Assembly: GCA_003233295.1 (NCBI GenBank)
Contig: QILJ01000152.1
Span: 1 to 9,087, forward strand
Direction: 5' to 3'
From: Ignavibacteria bacterium
GTDB taxonomy: Bacteria; Bacteroidota; Ignavibacteria; Ignavibacteriales; Melioribacteraceae
DNA length: 9,087 nucleotides
Below, piece after piece: positions 6,476-9,087 of this stretch; the stretch's first letter is position 1, and each line of letters begins with the position of its first letter. A program made the translations under genes and the position numbers. A model generated the notes under the pieces. The model was not told the origin of the DNA. It was given only the letters and a program-made list of their open reading frames with translations, and ran no database searches.

Positions 6476-7132
6476 ATGAAAAAACTACTTATCTTAATTT
6501 TTATACTGACCGGTATAATCTCTGCTCAATCCAAAACTAAATACTCTCCATATTATCTTCATTCCAAAAGTATGTTTGAATCGTTGCCCAATACTCCGGA
6601 TGAGATAATCTTTCTTGGCAACAGTATTACTGACGGATGTAACTGGACAGAACTGTTCTCAGATTTGCGGGTGAAGAACAGAGGTATCAGCGGTGATGTT
6701 ACTGAAGGTATCTTAAACCGTTTGGATGAAGTTACTGAATCTAAGCCATCCAAAGTTTTTATAATGATCGGAATAAATGACCTTGCTCGCGGTATGTCGA
6801 AGAAAGAGATATTGGATAATTATGAGATCATTGTTGATAGAATAATTGAAGCAAGTCCAAAGACGGAAATATATATCGAAAGCATTTTGCCGGTAAATGA
6901 AAAATACGGAAGATTCAAGAATCATTATTCCAAAGCCGACAGCATTGTATCGCTGAATAATGATCTGGAAAATTTAGCCAAAGAAAAAGGGCAGACCTAT
7001 GTTGACCTTTTTACTCCGTTTAGTAATAGTGAAGGAAAATTGAAAGATGAATTCACTGAAGACGGACTTCATATTAATGGAGATGGATACCAACTGTGGA
7101 AATCTTTAGTTGAGAGATATGTTTACGATTGA
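6476..7132 (+). CDS. Secreted SGNH/GDSL-type hydrolase (esterase or acetylhydrolase-like)
   Basis: The product has 218 aa. A typical signal peptide (MKK followed by a hydrophobic run to about residue 16, ending ISA-Q) predicts export to the periplasm or outside. The SGNH blocks are in order. Block I is FLGNSITDG (46-54) with nucleophile S50. Block II is NRGISGDVT (68-76) with oxyanion Gly73. Block III is GIND (99-102) with N101. Block V is DGLHINGDGYQLW (196-208) with D196 and H199. The combination RGISGD plus a C-terminal DGLH resembles the PAF-acetylhydrolase-like and carbohydrate-esterase branch, so an ester or acetyl group on a sugar or lipid is a plausible substrate, but this is inference. 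GGAGGG (6467-6472) precedes the ATG closely. It lies behind the aldolase terminator and is probably transcribed separately. Confidence 0.9.
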   Translation: MKKLLILIFILTGIISAQSKTKYSPYYLHSKSMFESLPNTPDEIIFLGNSITDGCNWTELFSDLRVKNRGISGDVTEGILNRLDEVTESKPSKVFIMIGINDLARGMSKKEILDNYEIIVDRIIEASPKTEIYIESILPVNEKYGRFKNHYSKADSIVSLNNDLENLAKEKGQTYVDLFTPFSNSEGKLKDEFTEDGLHINGDGYQLWKSLVERYVYD

Positions 7133-7165
7133 ATGAGTTAAAAACTCAACTAACATAACCGGTTA

Positions 7166-7220
7166 GAACAAAACCTCCGAGGTTTTAGTTCTTGTTGAAG
7201 CATCCAAACCTCGGAGGTTT
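7166..7220 (+). repeat. Nested palindrome pair (AACCTCCGAGGTT type), possible terminator
   Basis: The first hairpin is AAAACCT-CCG-AGGTTTT (7170-7186), extended by GAAC/GTTC (7166-7169 with 7188-7191). The second is AAACCT-CGG-AGGTTT (7206-7220). The second palindrome is the reverse complement of the first, so the two can also form one long stem. GCATCCAAA...AGGTTT at 7200-7220 recurs in degraded form at 6368-6387. The pair lies 33 nt after the SGNH hydrolase and may terminate its transcript, although the T run is only four bases. Confidence 0.6.
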
Positions 7221-7285
7221 TCAAACTGAATTGCAAAAGTATTATTTATCAATTATAAAATACTTTGATCTATAGTTTTTTTAGA

Positions 7286-7314
7286 TTTACAGTTAGCATC
7301 ATCTTACTTATAAG
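7286..7314 (+). promoter_or_regulatory. Sigma70-like promoter of the exported beta-rich protein gene
   Basis: TTTACA (7286-7291) and TATAAG (7309-7314) each match consensus at 5 of 6 positions with a 17-nt spacer. The start point would be near 7321, followed by GAGGG (7337-7341) 6 nt before the ATG. Confidence 0.42.
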
Positions 7315-7347
7315 CGAGAGATTATTGACAATTTATGAGGGTATTTA

Positions 7348-7923
7348 ATGCGCATCAGTTTTTTTAGAATTCAGGCAGTATTTGTAATTATCTTAGTTGC
7401 TAATTTACAATTATTCTCTCAAGATCATTGGAATTCTTTCTTTTCGAATTCCAATAACCAAGTATCCGATTTCGTTTTAACACAATTTGATACTTCAATA
7501 GTTGATATTGACAAAAAGGCAAATGGAGATAATGATTTTATCCTCGATATTTTCTTTGGTATTGGTGCTGCGCCCATAAATGCTAGTTTTGGTATAGGTT
7601 ACTTCATCACACCCCACGTAATTGGATATTCAAGAATTGCCGCACTTGTAACACCTAATTTTTATAATCTTAGTACAAATATTGGAGCAAAATTCATAAA
7701 TGGTTCTGGCAATGGTGTTTTATATTCAGCAGAAATCGGAGCTCTTTTCGATGGGAACCATCATAAATACAACGGCATTTTATTAAAGGGTGCTTTGGGC
7801 TATATGTTTTTATTTAAGAAAAGCTATTTAAACATAAATATGCATTTAAACTTTTTAGCACCAAATGATAGGACTAACGAAATAGTTCCTGAACTAGAGC
7901 TTGTATTGGGAATATTAATTTAA
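7348..7923 (+). CDS. Exported beta-rich protein of unknown function (possible small outer-membrane barrel)
   Basis: I do not recognise a named family. The 191-aa product has a clear signal peptide (MRISFFRIQ, a hydrophobic run to about residue 23, likely cleavage after FSQ). About 35 polar residues follow. From residue 64 onward there are amphipathic segments rich in G, F, Y, I and N: DFILDIFFGIGAAPI, ASFGIGYFITPHVIGYSRIAAL, NLSTNIGAKFI, VLYSAEIGALF, ILLKGALGYMFLF, LNINMHLNFL and ELELVLGILI. This spacing suits an eight-strand-like outer-membrane barrel, but the last residue is Ile rather than the usual aromatic, so the topology is uncertain. ATG at 7348 is chosen because GAGGG precedes it at proper spacing; the earlier ATG at 7335 is out of frame. 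It has its own promoter and a following terminator, so it is probably monocistronic. Confidence 0.75.
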   Translation: MRISFFRIQAVFVIILVANLQLFSQDHWNSFFSNSNNQVSDFVLTQFDTSIVDIDKKANGDNDFILDIFFGIGAAPINASFGIGYFITPHVIGYSRIAALVTPNFYNLSTNIGAKFINGSGNGVLYSAEIGALFDGNHHKYNGILLKGALGYMFLFKKSYLNINMHLNFLAPNDRTNEIVPELELVLGILI

Positions 7924-7980
7924 TAACATAAAGTTTATTTAAATTACAACATTTAAAGGTAGAATAAGAGAAACGGATTT

Positions 7981-8018
7981 ATGTAAATGGCGAGGATTAC
8001 TCCTCGCCATTTTACATT
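7981..8018. terminator. Bidirectional terminator between convergent genes
   Basis: ATGTAAATGGCGAGGA (7981-7996) pairs with TCCTCGCCATTTTACAT (8001-8017) around a TTAC loop with one bulged base. T-rich flanks exist in both directions. It lies between the beta-rich protein gene (plus) and 6-phosphogluconate dehydrogenase (minus), whose stop codon is at 8025-8027. Bases 7924-7980 hold nothing else I can identify. Confidence 0.85.
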
Positions 8019-8024
8019 TATAAT

Positions 8025-8417
8025 CTACGCATTATAAGTAGATGAAACAGTAGTTCCGCCTTTACCTGTCCAATTAGTATGGAAAAACTCGCCGCGAGGT
8101 TTATCAGTTCTTTCGTAAGCGTAAGTATGAGCACCGAAATAATCGCGCTGTGCCTGCAGTAGATTTGCCGGTAACCTATCGTTTCTATATCCGTCAAAGT
8201 AATTCAATGCGGTTGACATAGCTGGTGTCCAAATGCCGTTTGTTACAGCAGTAGAAACTACTTTTCTCCATGAATTTTGTGCATCCATTATTTTTTCCTT
8301 AAAGAAAGGATCTAAAAGCAGATTTGATAATTCCGAATTGTTATCGAATGCTTCTTTTATTTTTCCAAGAAAAGCTGAACGGATATAAGCGCAATACCGC
8401 CGTAATTCAGATCCCAT
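8025..8417 (-). CDS. gnd: 6-phosphogluconate dehydrogenase, C-terminal part of a frameshifted gene
   Basis: This is the downstream fragment of gnd. Homology begins at IRSAFLGKI (from about 8384). The preceding dozen codons, including the ATG at 8417, are the other-frame reading of the upstream fragment, so 8417 is not a native start. The fragment contains the C-terminal helical domain with [17 protein letters not shown] (83-99). Arg91 and His97 there correspond to the residues that reach into the partner subunit's active site and bind 6-phosphogluconate. It ends normally in a tail with FFHTNW. The native enzyme is a cytoplasmic dimer of about 470-490 aa. Alone, this fragment lacks the coenzyme domain and catalytic Lys and would not be active. 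Confidence 0.88.
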   Translation of the reverse strand: MGSELRRYCAYIRSAFLGKIKEAFDNNSELSNLLLDPFFKEKIMDAQNSWRKVVSTAVTNGIWTPAMSTALNYFDGYRNDRLPANLLQAQRDYFGAHTYAYERTDKPRGEFFHTNWTGKGGTTVSSTYNA

Positions 8418-9087
8418 CCATACTCTTTTGCGGCAAATTTCATTAAGACATAACCTTGTGCATAGGAAATCAATTTTGATGCATATAATGCATTTTTGAG
8501 GTCTTCTAAAAATGCTTTTTTATCTCCTTCAAATTTAGGAGACGGTCCGCTCAATTCCTTTGACGCTTCAACGCGTTCATCCTTCATCGCTGAGAGTGTA
8601 CGTGCATAAACAGCTTCTCCAATAAGAGTAAGAGGAACGCCGACATCAAGTGAAGTGATAGCTGTCCATTTGCCTGTTCCTTTTTGTCCGGCAGTATCAA
8701 GTATCTTTTCAACAAGAGGGGAGCCGTCTTCATCTTTATAGGCAAGTATATCGCGGGTTATCTCAATTAAGTAACTGTCGAGTTCACCTTTATTCCATTC
8801 TGCAAATACTTCGTGCATTTCTTCATGATTCATTCCCAGCAAGTCTTTCATTATCTGATAAGCTTCTGTGATTAGTTGCATGTCGCCGTATTCAATTCCG
8901 TTATGTACCATTTTTACAAAATGTCCGGCGCCATTTTCGCCAACCCAATCACAGCAGGGAGTTCCGTCATCAACCTTAGCAGCAATTGATTGGAATATCG
9001 GTTTAACTTCTTCCCATGCAGCAGGAGAACCGCCCGGCATAATTGATGGACCTAGAAGCGCGCCTTCCTCACCGCCGGAAACTCCAG
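8357..9087 (-). CDS. gnd: 6-phosphogluconate dehydrogenase, middle part; enters from right edge and ends at a frameshift
   Basis: This enzyme oxidatively decarboxylates 6-phosphogluconate to ribulose 5-phosphate in the oxidative pentose phosphate pathway. The frame is open to the right edge: [19 protein letters not shown] precedes the internal Met at 9040, so the true start and NADP-binding domain lie outside. [17 protein letters not shown] (coding about 8880-8931) carries the catalytic Lys, His-Asn and Glu. KGTGKWT and SYAQGY are also family-typical. The reading is normal through [10 protein letters not shown] (to 8387), then becomes unrelated and stops at TAA 8359-8357. Compared with the family's NYGxIAxIxRxGCIIR motif, the residues equivalent to WRGGCI are missing. 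The bases left between the Leu and Arg codons (8382-8386) number 5 instead of 24, which fits a deletion of about 19 nt. Removal of these residues would harm the enzyme if real. Confidence 0.9.
   Translation of the reverse strand, partial: GVSGGEEGALLGPSIMPGGSPAAWEEVKPIFQSIAAKVDDGTPCCDWVGENGAGHFVKMVHNGIEYGDMQLITEAYQIMKDLLGMNHEEMHEVFAEWNKGELDSYLIEITRDILAYKDEDGSPLVEKILDTAGQKGTGKWTAITSLDVGVPLTLIGEAVYARTLSAMKDERVEASKELSGPSPKFEGDKKAFLEDLKNALYASKLISYAQGYVLMKFAAKEYGWDLNYGGIALISVQLFLEK

Noticed and set aside
6559..6925. Minus-strand frames within the SGNH hydrolase gene
   Set aside because: They are antisense to a gene with all SGNH blocks intact and show no independent coding signals.

Overview
The window is A+T-rich (clearly below 50% G+C by eye). 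Its gene content resembles the Bacteroidota/Chlorobi/Ignavibacteria group: a SirB1-like protein, a lipoprotein-type DUF255 thioredoxin protein, a class IIA aldolase, a secreted SGNH esterase, and a lone Y1 transposase set among palindromes. This lineage call is inference from protein character. Recognisable promoters look sigma70-like (TTGNNN-16/17-TATAAT type), which argues weakly against a Bacteroidetes with the TAnnTTTG box.

Layout. 1-698 (minus) is the GTG-started 5' part of a putative manganese/heavy-metal exporter (ArsP_2 type) that runs off the left edge. A divergent promoter region (699-881) separates it from a SirB1-family gene (882-1709, plus). That gene probably shares a transcript with a DUF255/YyaL-SPATA20-like thioredoxin lipoprotein (1744-3950). 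The thioredoxin gene is split by a frameshift that an exact 8-bp tandem duplication (2371-2386) fully explains.

3941-5150 is the most unusual part. A 148-aa Y1 (HUH) transposase (minus) sits among four copies of a three-hairpin palindromic module, arranged + / - / transposase / + / -. A 15-bp direct repeat bounds the whole block. Stem sequences differ between modules while pairing is kept, as expected if ssDNA or RNA hairpins are what is selected.

5238-6362 holds class II fructose-bisphosphate aldolase with its own promoter and a strong terminator. Its reading frame runs through the terminator, so the C-terminus is probably altered. 6476-7132 encodes an exported SGNH/GDSL hydrolase and 7348-7923 an exported beta-rich protein of unknown function. 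A bidirectional terminator (7981-8018) separates these from a minus-strand 6-phosphogluconate dehydrogenase gene (8025-9087). That gene enters from the right edge and is broken by an apparent deletion of about 19 nt at a conserved motif.

The genes do not form one pathway. Aldolase and 6-phosphogluconate dehydrogenase belong to glycolysis/gluconeogenesis and the oxidative pentose phosphate pathway, and the rest are envelope or accessory functions. Three of eight genes carry a lesion, so either this is a decaying region or, equally likely, the assembly contains small errors. No RNA genes or CRISPR arrays were seen.
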